NCBI RefSeq assembly: GCF_030766935.1 | Contig: NZ_JASERL010000005.1 | Span: 558,001-622,000, forward strand | Length of the DNA: 64,000 nucleotides | Reading direction: 5' to 3' | Source of the DNA: Streptomyces sp. KL109B | GTDB lineage: Bacteria > Actinomycetota > Actinomycetes > Streptomycetales > Streptomycetaceae | Shown: positions 19,566 through 28,230 of the stretch, piece after piece | Position numbering within the stretch: the first letter of the stretch is position 1 | Layout of the letters: each line of letters opens with the position of its first letter | The notes under the pieces: model-generated | What the model was told of the DNA's origin: nothing | What the model saw: only the letters and a program-made list of their open reading frames with translations | The model's database searches: none | Position numbers and translations under genes: made by a program

Positions 19566-21248
19566 TCAGTGCTGCTCAGCGGTGGACCGCTGGTGCTTCT
19601 TGCTGATCTTGCCGATGCCGGTCTGCGGGAAGGCGTCGACGAATTCGACGAGGTCGGGCACCTTGTACGCGGCCAGACCCCGCTCCCGTACGAACCGCTT
19701 GACGGCGACGGACTTCATGGGTTCGGCGTCCGCGCGCAGGATGACGTACGCGAGGGAGCGCTCCCCGAGGTACTCGTCGGGGACGCCGACGACGGACACG
19801 TCGTGGACGGCGGGGTGGGCGAGGAGGATGTTCTCGACCTCCTCCGGGGCGATCTTCTCGCCGCCCCGGTTGATCTGGTCCTTGGCGCGGCCCTCGACGA
19901 CGAGGTGTCCGGTCGGGGTGCGCCGCACGATGTCGCCGGTGCGGTAGAAGCCGTCGGCGGTGAAGGAGCGGGCGTTGTGCTCGGGGGCCCGCCAGTAGCC
20001 GCGGATGGTGTACGGGCCGCGGGTGAGCAGGTGCCCGAAGTCGCCGTCGGGGACGTCCTGGTCGGCGTCGTCGACGACACGTACCTCGTCGTCCGGGGAG
20101 ATCGGCAGCCCCTGGGTGGCGACGACGGTCTCCGGATCGTCGTCGAGCCGCGTGTAGTTGACGAGCCCCTCCGCCATGCCGAAGACCTGCATAAGGCGGC
20201 AGCCGAGGGCGGGTTCGAGCCGCCGGGCGGCCTGTTCGCTGTACTTGGCGCCGCCGACGAGGACGAGTTCGAGGCTGGACAGGTCGTGTACGGCCGCGTT
20301 CGCGGACTCCGTCCAGACATGGGCGAGCGGCGGCACGAGCCCGGTCATGGTGATCCGTTCGCTCGCGACGAGCGGGAACGCGGTGTCCGGGTCGGGCGCG
20401 GGCGACAGCACGACGGTGCCGCCCGCGTACAGCACGCCGAGCCAACCCGGGCTGCTCATCGGGTAGTTGTGCGCGGCGGGCAGCACGACGAGGAACCGGG
20501 TGTCGGCGTCGACGCCGCAGATCTCGTTCGACCCCCACAGCGAGTACAGGTAGTCGTCGTGAGTACGCGGAATCAGCTTCGGCCGCCCGGTGGTGCCACC
20601 GGAGAGCTGGAGGAAGGCGAGCTGGTGGGCCTCGGGCCCGTCCAACTCGACTGCGGCTACGGGCACTTCACTCAGCGGGGTGTGCTCCCCGGCATCAGTA
20701 CCGGCATCGGTACCGGCATCGGTACCGGTATCGATATCGGAACCGACGACGAAGACGTGCTCGAGGGTCGGAACCTCACCCTTCACCTTGCTCGCGAGCG
20801 CCCGATGGTCGAACCCGGCGTGCCGCTCGGGAATCACATAGGCGACGGCCTCGGTGAAGGAGCAGAAGTACGTGATCTCGCTCTCGCGGTGCGCGGGCAA
20901 CGCGTACACCGGCAGCGCACCGATACGGAACAGCGCGAAGACGACCTCGACGAACTCACCGACGTTCGGCAGCTGCACGACGACCCGGTCACCCTTGCCC
21001 ACGCCCCGCGCCACGAACCCGGCGGCCAACTCGTCGACACGCTCGTCGAGTTGCTTGTAGGTCCACGTACGTCTGCTCGGGGCGGGGTCGACGAGCGCGA
21101 CCCGGTCGGGATGAGCGGCGGCCCGCTCGCGCAGGACGCCGCCGAAGGTCTCGCCGCGCCAGTAACCGGCCGCGCGGTACCGCTCGGCGAACTCCTCGGG
21201 CCAGGTGGGCGCGTCGACGCCGGGCGTAAGAGAGTCGACAGTGGTCAC
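19566..21248 (-). CDS. dhbE: 2,3-dihydroxybenzoate-AMP ligase
   Basis: A 560-residue stand-alone adenylation enzyme that activates 2,3-dihydroxybenzoate with ATP and loads the aryl carrier protein. It shows LQLSGGTTGRPKLIPRTHDDY, LPAAHNYPMSSPGWLG (the aryl-acid pocket, with the Asn-Tyr-Pro typical of EntE/DhbE), QVFGMAEGLVNYTRLDD, YRTGDIV and GRAKDQINRGGEKIAPEEVE. The GTG at 21248 is chosen because it overlaps the dhbC stop and gives the usual N-terminus (TPGVDAPTWPEEFAERYRAA). An internal loop near residue 175 is expanded by a 12-bp repeat coding for Thr-Asp-Ala-Gly units. Confidence 0.94.
   Translation of the reverse strand: MTTVDSLTPGVDAPTWPEEFAERYRAAGYWRGETFGGVLRERAAAHPDRVALVDPAPSRRTWTYKQLDERVDELAAGFVARGVGKGDRVVVQLPNVGEFVEVVFALFRIGALPVYALPAHRESEITYFCSFTEAVAYVIPERHAGFDHRALASKVKGEVPTLEHVFVVGSDIDTGTDAGTDAGTDAGEHTPLSEVPVAAVELDGPEAHQLAFLQLSGGTTGRPKLIPRTHDDYLYSLWGSNEICGVDADTRFLVVLPAAHNYPMSSPGWLGVLYAGGTVVLSPAPDPDTAFPLVASERITMTGLVPPLAHVWTESANAAVHDLSSLELVLVGGAKYSEQAARRLEPALGCRLMQVFGMAEGLVNYTRLDDDPETVVATQGLPISPDDEVRVVDDADQDVPDGDFGHLLTRGPYTIRGYWRAPEHNARSFTADGFYRTGDIVRRTPTGHLVVEGRAKDQINRGGEKIAPEEVENILLAHPAVHDVSVVGVPDEYLGERSLAYVILRADAEPMKSVAVKRFVRERGLAAYKVPDLVEFVDAFPQTGIGKISKKHQRSTAEQH
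20691..20738. repeat. 12-bp minisatellite inside dhbE
   Basis: Four tandem 12-bp units (GGCATCGGTACC with minor changes). They code on the minus strand for a T-D-A-G repeat in a surface-loop position of DhbE. The period keeps the frame. Confidence 0.9.
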
Positions 21249-22441
21249 AGGGTCGCCCCCACGGCGTTGAGGAACGTACGGAACTTGGCGCCGGTCTCGG
21301 CGGTCTCGGCGGCGGGCGAGGACTCGGCGACGACACCGGCCCCCGCGAACAGCCGCAGCAGCCGCCCCTCGGCCTCCGCGCAACGGATGGTGACGACCCA
21401 TTCGCCGTCGCCGTCGGCGTTCTGCCAGCCGACCATGCCGGTGTAGGCGCCGCGGTCGAACGGCTCGGACTCGGCGATGACTTGGCGGGCGAGGCCGGTG
21501 GGGGTGCCGCAGACGGCGGGGGTGGGGTGCAGGGCGGACGCGAGGTCGAGGGCGGTGGTGTGTTCGGGGTCGGCGAGCTCGCCGGTCACGGTGGTGGACA
21601 GGTGCCACATGGCGGCGGTGCTGACGAGGGTGGGCCGGGCGGGCACGTCGATGCGGGCACAGAACGGGGCGAGGGCAGCGCGCACCGCGTCCACCACGAC
21701 GGCGTGCTCGTGCAGGTCCTTCGCCGATTCGAGGAGCGCGGCGGCGCGGCGCACGTCCTCGGCGAGGTCGGCGCTGCGGGGCGCGGAGCCGGCGAGCGGG
21801 TTGGCGGTGAGGGTGGATCCGGTGCGGGACACGAGGAGTTCGGGGCTGGCGCCGACGAGCGTACGGCCGGGGGCGCTGGGCACCGCGAAGGTGTAGCCGG
21901 CCGGGTCGCGGCGGGCGAGGCGGCGCAGCATGGCGGGGAGGTCGGGGGCCTGCGGCGCGGTCAGCTCAAGGGTGCGGGCGAGCACGACCTTGTCGAACTC
22001 ACCGCCCTTCATCCGCTCGACGGCCGCGGCGACGGCGGCCCCGTACACCTCCGGCTCCGGCACCTCGCGCACGCTCCACCGGTCACCGGTGGCCGGCACG
22101 GGCAACGCGATGAGCGGATCCTCCCGCAACGGCGGCGCCCACCGAACGGTCTCCGGCACGGCGAGCGCGGGCACCCCGTCCGGGTCGAACGGCAACGCGC
22201 CCATGACGACGGGATCCGCGTCCCCGGCACGCCGCCGCTCATCGAGCAACGCCCGCACCCGCTCACTCAACGCCCCACCACCGTGCGGCAGTTCGGCGAC
22301 GGCGCCGCGCCCGAGGAGGGTGCGGTACGGGGTGGCGAGCAAACGGTCGGTGGCGGGCGCGTACTCCTCAAGAAGCACGGTGGCGTCCCCGGGCGACACA
22401 AGCGGGGGCGCGGACACGCCGGGACGGGTAACGGTGGTCAT
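21245..22441 (-). CDS. dhbC: Isochorismate synthase
   Basis: A 398-residue chorismate-utilising enzyme that converts chorismate to isochorismate, the first step to 2,3-dihydroxybenzoate. Family motifs include KVVLARTLEL (catalytic Lys), FAVPSAPGRTLVGASPELLV, LAGSAPRSAD, AKDLHEHAVVVDAVR (Mg-binding Glu), HLSTTVTGEL and the end motif PFDRGAYTGMVGW. I used ATG 22441, with GGAGACA just upstream. The frame is open further up only through repeated intergenic sequence. The stop overlaps the dhbE start. About 200 bp with a dispersed repeat separates it from dhbA. Confidence 0.93.
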   Translation of the reverse strand: MTTVTRPGVSAPPLVSPGDATVLLEEYAPATDRLLATPYRTLLGRGAVAELPHGGGALSERVRALLDERRRAGDADPVVMGALPFDPDGVPALAVPETVRWAPPLREDPLIALPVPATGDRWSVREVPEPEVYGAAVAAAVERMKGGEFDKVVLARTLELTAPQAPDLPAMLRRLARRDPAGYTFAVPSAPGRTLVGASPELLVSRTGSTLTANPLAGSAPRSADLAEDVRRAAALLESAKDLHEHAVVVDAVRAALAPFCARIDVPARPTLVSTAAMWHLSTTVTGELADPEHTTALDLASALHPTPAVCGTPTGLARQVIAESEPFDRGAYTGMVGWQNADGDGEWVVTIRCAEAEGRLLRLFAGAGVVAESSPAAETAETGAKFRTFLNAVGATL

Positions 22442-22492
22442 GACTGTCTCCAAGATGAATACGTAACAAGGCCGGGGCCCAAGGGGCCTGCG

Positions 22493-22630
22493 GGCAGCGG
22501 GCCAAATCAAGCCCTGCGGCGATTGAGCAGCGGGCCAAATCAAGCCTCCGCGGCCTGCGACCAACGAGCAGCGGGCCAAATCAAGCCCCTGCGGCGATTG
22601 AGCAGCGGGGTCCGGGGCAGCGCCCCGCGA
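22493..22630. repeat. Dispersed GC-rich intergenic element, three partial copies, within the dhb operon
   Basis: Three tandem, partly degraded copies of the element with core CAAGCCCCTGCGGCGATTGA and a following GAGCAGCGGG. The last copy continues into GGGGCAGCGCCCC, a short hairpin. The copies lie between the dhbA stop and the dhbC start. The same element occurs at 30.5, 41.6, 55.6 and 58.5 kb. Confidence 0.92.
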
Positions 22631-22648
22631 CGTGGGAACGGCTCCGCC

Positions 22649-23443
22649 TCACCCGCGGAGGGTGGCACCGCCATCGACGTACAGGTCCTGCATCGTGACG
22701 TGCCGCGCCCGCTCCGACGCGAGAAACGCGACCGCCTCCGCGATGTCCCCCGGCTCGGCGATCCGCCCGAGCGGAATCCCGGTCCGATACGCCGCGAGGT
22801 CCCCTTCGAGGACATCCCGCTCCCCGGCCCCCGACTCCCACATGCCCCGCTGCATATCGGTGAGCGTCGACCCAGGACACACGGTGTTGCACCGCACCCC
22901 GTGCGCGGCCACCTCAAGCCCCAGGCACTTGCTGAACATCACGGTCGCCGCCTTGGACGCCGCGTACGCCGCCATCCCCTGCCGGGGGATCCCGGCCGCG
23001 TTGGAGGCGACGGTGACGATGCTCCCGCTCCCCCGCCGCACCATCCGGCGCGCGACGGCCCGCGAGACCCGCATGACGCCGTCGGTGTTGACGCCGAAGC
23101 AGGCCGCCCAGTCCTCGTCGTCGAGGTCGACGACGGGCGAACCCCGCAGGATCCCGGCGACGTTGACGGCGACATCGATCGCTCCGAGCCCGCTCTCCGC
23201 ATCGGCGACAAGCGCCTCGACAGCCGCCGCGTCAGTGACATCGAGCACCCGCCCGACCACCTGCCCCTCGGCGTACGAAGCCGCCACCTTCGCCACGGCC
23301 TCGCCATCGACATCCGTGGCGAGCACCCTCGCCCCGCGCCCGGCGAGCGCGGCGACGACCGCCTCACCGATGCCCCGGCCCGCCCCCGTGACGAGGGCGA
23401 ACCGGCCTTCCAGGTCCCGCTCCTGACCAGTCATCACGGTCAT
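22649..23443 (-). CDS. dhbA: 2,3-dihydro-2,3-dihydroxybenzoate dehydrogenase
   Basis: A 264-residue classical short-chain dehydrogenase that oxidises 2,3-dihydro-2,3-dihydroxybenzoate to 2,3-dihydroxybenzoate with NAD. It has the TGAGRGIG cofactor loop, NVAGILR, SIVTVASNAAGIPRQGMAAY followed by AASKAA (catalytic Ser, Tyr and Lys), and NTVCPGSTLTDMQ. PRQGMAAYAASKAA is typical of EntA/DhbA rather than FabG. The first ATG (23443) overlaps the last base of the binding-protein stop. A second ATG nine bases on is also possible. Confidence 0.93.
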   Translation of the reverse strand: MTVMTGQERDLEGRFALVTGAGRGIGEAVVAALAGRGARVLATDVDGEAVAKVAASYAEGQVVGRVLDVTDAAAVEALVADAESGLGAIDVAVNVAGILRGSPVVDLDDEDWAACFGVNTDGVMRVSRAVARRMVRRGSGSIVTVASNAAGIPRQGMAAYAASKAATVMFSKCLGLEVAAHGVRCNTVCPGSTLTDMQRGMWESGAGERDVLEGDLAAYRTGIPLGRIAEPGDIAEAVAFLASERARHVTMQDLYVDGGATLRG

Positions 23444-24408
23444 CACTTGACCAACGCCCCCTCGATGTCGTCGAGGACGTTCCGCGCGGCGAGCGGCCCG
23501 CCGGCGCTGTTCCACGCCGAGCCGTCGATGACGACGACGTGCTTGTCCTTCTCGGCCTTCAACTTGCCGAAGTTCGCGACCTTTTGGGCCTCGGCGTACG
23601 CCTTCTCGCCGTCGGCCTCGCCGCCGAGCGCGCCGAGGAACAGCCAGTCGCCGTCGATGGTCGACAGCTTCTCCAGGGACACCGGCTCGCTGTGCCCGGT
23701 GCTCGCGCCCTGCTGGTCCTTGGGCCGTTCCATGCCGAGCGCCTTGAGCGTCGACCCGACGTGCCCCTCGCCCTTGCCGACGACCGACGGGGCGCCGTTC
23801 TGCCAGCGGATGACGGAGACGGACTTGCCCGCCTCGTCGCCGAGCTTCTTCTTCGTGTCGGCGACCCGCGCGTCGAAGTCGGCGAGCCACTTCGTGGCGT
23901 CGGACTTCTTGTTGAGGGCGTCGGCCGTGTCCGTGAACGCCTTCTTCCAGTCCTCGTTGAGCTTGGCGGTGACGACGGTCGGCGCGATCTCCTGGAGTTT
24001 GTCGACGGACTTCTTCGCGCCGGTCGTCTCGTCGAGCAGGATCAGGTCGGGCCGCAGCGCGGCCAGCTTCTCCATGTCGGCCTCGGCGACGGACGCGACG
24101 ACCTTCGACGTGGCCGCCTTGTCGGCGAGGTAGGAGGAGACCCCCTTCTGTCCGCGGCCCGCCGTGGTGCCGACCGGTTCGACGCCGAGGGCGAGCGCGG
24201 CGTCGAGGGTCGGCTCGCTGAGTGCGACGACCTTCTTCGGGGCGCTCGGCACCTTGACGGCACGCCCTTGGGCGTCGGTGATCTGCCGCGTCTTCGCCGC
24301 CGATCCGGCCGTCGCGGCGCCACCGGCGTCGTCGCCGCAACCACTCAGCAGCAGGGCACCGGCGGCGGTGGCTATCAGGGCGGCGTGACGGACTCTAGGG
24401 GTGGACAT
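23443..24408 (-). CDS. Fe-siderophore ABC transporter binding lipoprotein
   Basis: A 321-residue FecB/FepB-type solute-binding protein. The signal peptide ends in the lipobox LLLSGC (Cys24), so it is anchored outside the membrane. The fold shows QGRAVKVPSAPKKVVALSEP, ALALGVEPVGTT, LAALRPDLILLD and a late WNSAGGPLAARNVLDDI segment. It should capture the ferric catecholate and feed the permeases encoded at 25.9-28.0 kb. It lies between the esterase gene and dhbA on the same strand, with a stop/start overlap to dhbA, so it is part of the biosynthetic operon. Confidence 0.92.
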   Translation of the reverse strand: MSTPRVRHAALIATAAGALLLSGCGDDAGGAATAGSAAKTRQITDAQGRAVKVPSAPKKVVALSEPTLDAALALGVEPVGTTAGRGQKGVSSYLADKAATSKVVASVAEADMEKLAALRPDLILLDETTGAKKSVDKLQEIAPTVVTAKLNEDWKKAFTDTADALNKKSDATKWLADFDARVADTKKKLGDEAGKSVSVIRWQNGAPSVVGKGEGHVGSTLKALGMERPKDQQGASTGHSEPVSLEKLSTIDGDWLFLGALGGEADGEKAYAEAQKVANFGKLKAEKDKHVVVIDGSAWNSAGGPLAARNVLDDIEGALVK

Positions 24409-24423
24409 GTACGTAATGCTCCT

Positions 24424-24480
24424 TATGTCAGATGTAAGACATCGGATATCGGATATCAGATGTCAGATGTCAGATGTCAG
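24424..24480. repeat. AT-rich repeat leader before the binding-protein gene
   Basis: Contains three tandem AGATGTC units (24458-24478), two GGATATC units and an ATGTC...GACAT inverted pair. It fills the gap between the esterase stop and the binding-protein start. Its base composition differs sharply from the rest of the operon. No iron box is present. Confidence 0.85.
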
Positions 24481-25805
24481 CGAGAAGAAGCCGGGTCGGT
24501 ACGCGCAGGCGCGAACACCCGCACAAGCGCGTCCACAAGCGCGACCTGCCAACAGGCGTAGTCGTGCCCGCCGTTGAACTCGCCGCGCGTCACCCGGTAC
24601 CGGGCGGAGTGCAAGGTGTCGTAGAGCGCCCGGCAGTGGTCGACCATCGACCCCTCGTGCAGGCCTACGTCGAGGTGCACGCTGATCGGCACCGGCTCGG
24701 CCGCCGCGTACTGGGCGACGAGCCACGGCACACCGAAGACGTGTTTGTGGACGACACCCGGCGGCAGCCCCGGCCGCCACCACAACGAGGGCGACTGCGC
24801 GACGACATGCCCGAACCGCTCGGGCCGCAGCCGCCCCGCGTGCAGCGCCGCCATGCCACCGAGGCTCTGACCGGCGACGACGGTGCGCGCTGGATCCACG
24901 GTGAGCGGCCAGCGCCCGGCCGCCCAGGGCAGCAGCTCGTCGGCGAGGAACTCCACGTACGCGTCGCGGGCGCCGAGTTCACGGCCGCGTACGTGCCGGT
25001 CGACGGCGTCGGGCGCGAGCACGGCGAGGGGCGGCAGCTTCCCGTCCGCGATCAGCGCGTCGAGGATGTGCTGAAGCCCTACGCGACCGAACCACATGTC
25101 GCCGTCACAGAGCACGAGCACGGGGAGCGGTTCACCATCACAGTGCGACGCAGCGGGCAAATACCCCCATATATCGCGCCCCGTCTCATCGAATCCCGCG
25201 CCGAGCGCGGCGGCCCCGATCCGGTGCCGCTCGACACGACCGACGGCATCCGACGGCAACGCTCCCCACGCCGGGGCGGGCGCCTCCGGCAGAGCGAACA
25301 CGGACGCCTCCCCGGCACCCCAACGCGTAGGCATCGACACGGAGTTGAGCGGATCGCGCGCCGCGTGCGCGGCCAGTGACCGCAGCCGCGCCTGGAGCAC
25401 TTCCGGGTCGGTCGGCGGCTCCTTCGTGGAGACGTCGGCGGCGATGCGGTACGAGCCGCGATGGTCGGCGCGCAGCCGCAGGCCGAGGTGCCAGATGTCG
25501 GTTCCGGGGACGTGCTCCATGAGGGAGTCCGCCAGGTTCGCGCGGTCGACGAGCCGGTTCGCCATGAGCAGCACCTGCCGGGTGGCGCGGTGACCGCGCC
25601 ACAGGAAGGTGACCGCCCGATGGTCGGGGGCGTCGTCGAGCGCCTCGACGAGCGGGGTACCGCGGGCCGCGACGTCCTGCCAGAACTCCTCGGCGGCGCG
25701 GGCGCGTTGGGCCTCGTCGGCGGCGGCGACCCGGTCAAGGAGCCGGGCGATGCGCGGCCCGGTGACGCGTACCGGCCGGTGATCCGGCAGAGCGGCCAGG
25801 GACAT
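24477..25805 (-). CDS. fes: Enterochelin esterase-like ferric-siderophore hydrolase (Fes/IroD type)
   Basis: A 442-residue protein with an N-terminal enterochelin-esterase domain (ATFLW-type segment VTFLWRGHRATRQVLLMANR, GTDIWHLGLRL, DHRGSYRI) and a C-terminal esterase-D domain. The C-terminal part has LPVLVLCDGDMWF, the nucleophile elbow GQSLGG (Ser ~314), VAQSPSLWWRPG and NGGHDYACWQVALVDAL with the catalytic His. It cuts the Ser lactone backbone of ferric enterobactin in the cytoplasm to release iron. GGGAGGGGGAGG sits upstream of a GTG/GTG/ATG cluster. ATG 25805 has the best spacing, but GTG 25808 or 25814 is possible. It is first in the leftward operon after the iron box. Confidence 0.92.
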   Translation of the reverse strand: MSLAALPDHRPVRVTGPRIARLLDRVAAADEAQRARAAEEFWQDVAARGTPLVEALDDAPDHRAVTFLWRGHRATRQVLLMANRLVDRANLADSLMEHVPGTDIWHLGLRLRADHRGSYRIAADVSTKEPPTDPEVLQARLRSLAAHAARDPLNSVSMPTRWGAGEASVFALPEAPAPAWGALPSDAVGRVERHRIGAAALGAGFDETGRDIWGYLPAASHCDGEPLPVLVLCDGDMWFGRVGLQHILDALIADGKLPPLAVLAPDAVDRHVRGRELGARDAYVEFLADELLPWAAGRWPLTVDPARTVVAGQSLGGMAALHAGRLRPERFGHVVAQSPSLWWRPGLPPGVVHKHVFGVPWLVAQYAAAEPVPISVHLDVGLHEGSMVDHCRALYDTLHSARYRVTRGEFNGGHDYACWQVALVDALVRVFAPARTDPASSR

Positions 25806-25894
25806 CACGCCCACGCCTCCCCCTCCCTCTTCCTCTTGCTCGTTTTCCTCGTTGTTCTGCCTCGTGTTGGCAACAGAATTGTTAGCATACTTGG

Positions 25895-25913
25895 TTAGGT
25901 TAGCCTAAGCTAA
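25895..25913. promoter_or_regulatory. Iron box (DmdR/IdeR-type operator) between divergent siderophore operons
   Basis: The sequence TTAGGTTAGCCTAAGCTAA matches the 19-bp actinobacterial iron-box consensus almost perfectly. It lies between the esterase-led leftward operon and the FecCD permease operon, so one site can repress both when iron is plentiful. The rightward ATG at 25918 is only 5 bp away. A TAAGCT hexamer inside the box (25906-25911) would be a good -10 for a leaderless transcript starting at that ATG. No Shine-Dalgarno is present. Repressor binding would then cover the -10 directly. Confidence 0.93.
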
Positions 25914-25917
25914 ACAC

Positions 25918-26925
25918 ATGCTCGCCGGAATACGACACCTCCCCCGCCACGCCATGGCCGTGCCCATCGGCCTCGCCGCACTGCTCGCGACGGCCGCCCT
26001 GTCGCTCACCGTGGGCACCGAGCACATCCCGCTCGACCAGGTGTGGCACGGGCTTTTCGCACCCTCTGGCTCCGCGAGCGACAACATCGTTCGTGAACTG
26101 CGGCTCCCCAGGACGCTCATCGGCATCGCGGCGGGCGCGGCGCTCGGGATCGCGGGCGGCGTGATGCAGACGCTGACCCGCAATCCGCTGGCCGACCCCG
26201 GCCTCCTCGGCGTGAACGCGGGCGCGTCCGCGGCCGTCGTCACGGCGATCGGCGTGCTCGGAATCACCTCGTTCAGCGGCTACTTGTGGTTCGCGCTCGC
26301 GGGCGCGGCCGTCGCCGCGACCCTCGTGAACGCGCTCGGCGGCGCCCGCTCCGCCACCCCCGTACGCCTCGCGCTCGCCGGCACCGCCGTCAACGCGGCC
26401 CTGTTCGGCTACGTCAACGGCCTCCAGCAGTGGGACCTCAGCTCGCTCGACTCGATGCGGCACTGGTCGGTCGGCACGCTCGCCAAGCGGGACCCCGAAC
26501 TCCTGGTCACCGTGCTGCCGTTGCTCGTCGTCGGCGCTCTTCTCGCGTTCTCGCTGGCCCGGCCGCTGGGCGCGCTCTCGCTCGGCGAGGACCATGCGCG
26601 GGCGCTCGGCACCTCGATCCGCCGCACCCGGATCCTGTCGATCGTCGCGATCACGCTGCTGTGCGGCGCCGCGACCGCCGTGTGCGGGCCGATCGGCTTC
26701 ATCGGCCTGATGATCCCGCACGCGGTGCGCGCGTTCAGCGGCCCCGACCCGCGCCGACTGCTCCCCTACTGCGCGCTGTTCGCCCCCGCCCTGCTGCTCC
26801 TGTCGGACGTGGTGGGCCGGGTCGTCGTGGCACCGTCCGAGATCGAGGTCGGCATCGTGACGTCGTTCATCGGCGGGCTTCTCTTCATCCACCTCGTGCG
26901 GCAGCGGAAGGTGGCCCAACTGTGA
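25918..26925 (+). CDS. FecCD-family siderophore ABC permease, subunit 1
   Basis: A 335-residue integral membrane protein with the FecCD hallmarks LRLPRTLIGIAAGAALGIAG, GVMQTLTRNPLADPGLLGVN, the cytoplasmic coupling region SLGEDHARALGTSIRRTR, and GPIGFIGLMIPHAVRAFSGPD. About nine membrane segments are expected. It forms the import channel with the next gene product. There is no ribosome site before ATG 25918, so it is probably leaderless. The alternative ATG 25954 also lacks one. The stop overlaps the GTG of the second permease. Confidence 0.93.
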   Translation: MLAGIRHLPRHAMAVPIGLAALLATAALSLTVGTEHIPLDQVWHGLFAPSGSASDNIVRELRLPRTLIGIAAGAALGIAGGVMQTLTRNPLADPGLLGVNAGASAAVVTAIGVLGITSFSGYLWFALAGAAVAATLVNALGGARSATPVRLALAGTAVNAALFGYVNGLQQWDLSSLDSMRHWSVGTLAKRDPELLVTVLPLLVVGALLAFSLARPLGALSLGEDHARALGTSIRRTRILSIVAITLLCGAATAVCGPIGFIGLMIPHAVRAFSGPDPRRLLPYCALFAPALLLLSDVVGRVVVAPSEIEVGIVTSFIGGLLFIHLVRQRKVAQL

Positions 26926-28043
26926 CGATCACCACGGACGACGACATCACGGACGACGGCCTCACGGACGACGACCTCACGAACCGCGAACTGCGCCCGC
27001 ACAAGCCGGGGTTGACGCACGGGCGGCTCCGCGCGGGCCGCTTCTCGCTCCGCTTCGACCCGCGCGCGCTGCTCGTCTGCGCGGCCCTGGCCGTCATCGG
27101 CGCCGTCGTGACGGTCCTCTCCGTCGGCACGGGAACGTACGCGCTCTCCCCGCTCGACGTACTGCGCACCTTCGCGGGGAACGGGCCGCCCGGCGCCGAG
27201 TTCATCGTGCTCGACCTGCGACTGCCGCGCGTCCTCGTGGCGCTGCTCGTCGGTTTCGGCACGGGCATGGCGGGCGCCGTCTTCCAGTCCCTGACCCGCA
27301 ATCCGCTGGGCAGCCCGGACATCATCGGCTTCGGCAACGGGGCGTCGGCGGGCGCGCTCGTCGCGATCATCATCCTGAACGCGGGCACGGCGCAGACCGC
27401 GCTCGGCGCCCTGGTCGGCGGCTTCGCCACGGCGGCGGCCGTCTATCTGCTGGCCTGGCGGCGCGGCGTGCACGGCTACCGGCTCGTCCTCGTCGGCATC
27501 GGCGCGTCCGCGGTGCTCGGTTCGGCGACGAGTTTCCTCTACGTACGGGCCGACATCGGCAAGGCGGCGCAGGCCGCGAGCTGGACGATCGGCTCACTGA
27601 ACGACCGCGGCTGGAGCGAGGTCCGGATCGCCGCGCTCGGCCTGGTGGTCCTGCTTCCGGTGATCCTCGCCTACGGGCGTCGGCTGACGATGCTGGAGAT
27701 GGGCGACGACACGGCGGGCGCGCTGGGGGTGCCGCCGGAGCGCAGCCGGCTCGTGCTGCTGTGCGCGGGCACGGGCCTGACCGCGATGGCGGTGGCCGCG
27801 GCGGGCCCGATCCCGTTCGTGGCGATGGCCGCGCCCCAACTCGCCCGCCGGGTCACGCGGTCGGCGGGGCCGAACGTGCTCCCGGCGGCGTGGATGGGCG
27901 CGCTCCTGGTGTCGGCCGCCGACCTGGTGACACAGCGGGTGACCGGTTCGGCGCTGATGCCGGTGGGAGTGGTGACCGGGGTCGGGGGCGGGCTGTATCT
28001 GGCGTGGCTGCTGCTGCGGGAGCGGCGGGCGCGGCGGCTGTGA
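26922..28043 (+). CDS. FecCD-family siderophore ABC permease, subunit 2
   Basis: A 373-residue partner permease with LRLPRVLVALLVGFGTGMAG, VFQSLTRNPLGSPDIIGFGN, MGDDTAGALGVPPERSR and AGPIPFVAMAAPQLARRVTRS. Translation starts at GTG 26922, overlapping the first permease stop (GTGA). An acidic N-terminal tail (TTDDDITDDGLTDDDLTN) of ~30 residues precedes the first membrane segment and is encoded by repeated ACGGACGAC-like codons. The ATP-binding subunit that normally follows is not present. Repeats and an unrelated gene come next. Confidence 0.93.
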   Translation: MTITTDDDITDDGLTDDDLTNRELRPHKPGLTHGRLRAGRFSLRFDPRALLVCAALAVIGAVVTVLSVGTGTYALSPLDVLRTFAGNGPPGAEFIVLDLRLPRVLVALLVGFGTGMAGAVFQSLTRNPLGSPDIIGFGNGASAGALVAIIILNAGTAQTALGALVGGFATAAAVYLLAWRRGVHGYRLVLVGIGASAVLGSATSFLYVRADIGKAAQAASWTIGSLNDRGWSEVRIAALGLVVLLPVILAYGRRLTMLEMGDDTAGALGVPPERSRLVLLCAGTGLTAMAVAAAGPIPFVAMAAPQLARRVTRSAGPNVLPAAWMGALLVSAADLVTQRVTGSALMPVGVVTGVGGGLYLAWLLLRERRARRL

Positions 28044-28097
28044 GGCGTTCGCCCAGGGTCGGTCAGGGGGCCGGGCGGGGAGCCGCTCAGGGGACCG

Positions 28098-28230
28098 GTC
28101 GGCGGCGGCCGCTCAGTGGACCTGTCGGCGGCGGCCGCTCAGTGGACCTGTCAGGGGAGCTGTCAGCGAGCCGCTCCGGGGGGGCCTGCCAGCGAGCCGT
28201 TCCGGGGAGCTGTCAGGGGAGCTGTCAGCG
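28098..28230. repeat. Direct repeats downstream of the permease operon
   Basis: A perfect 26-bp tandem duplication (28098-28123 and 28124-28149) is followed by two copies of a 21-bp unit rich in CTGTCAGGGGAG (28148-28168 and 28210-28230). The whole 28044-28246 gap is made of such degenerate repeats. It holds no gene and no clear terminator. Confidence 0.9.

Noticed and set aside
21249..21608. Longer N-terminus for DhbE upstream of GTG 21248
   Set aside because: The extra residues are Arg/His-rich antisense-like sequence that overlaps dhbC. The GTG start gives the family N-terminus and a GTGA coupling overlap.
24424..24480. Second iron box upstream of the binding-protein gene
   Set aside because: The palindromic AT-rich motif does not match the TTAGGTTAG consensus. 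The only good match is at 25895.
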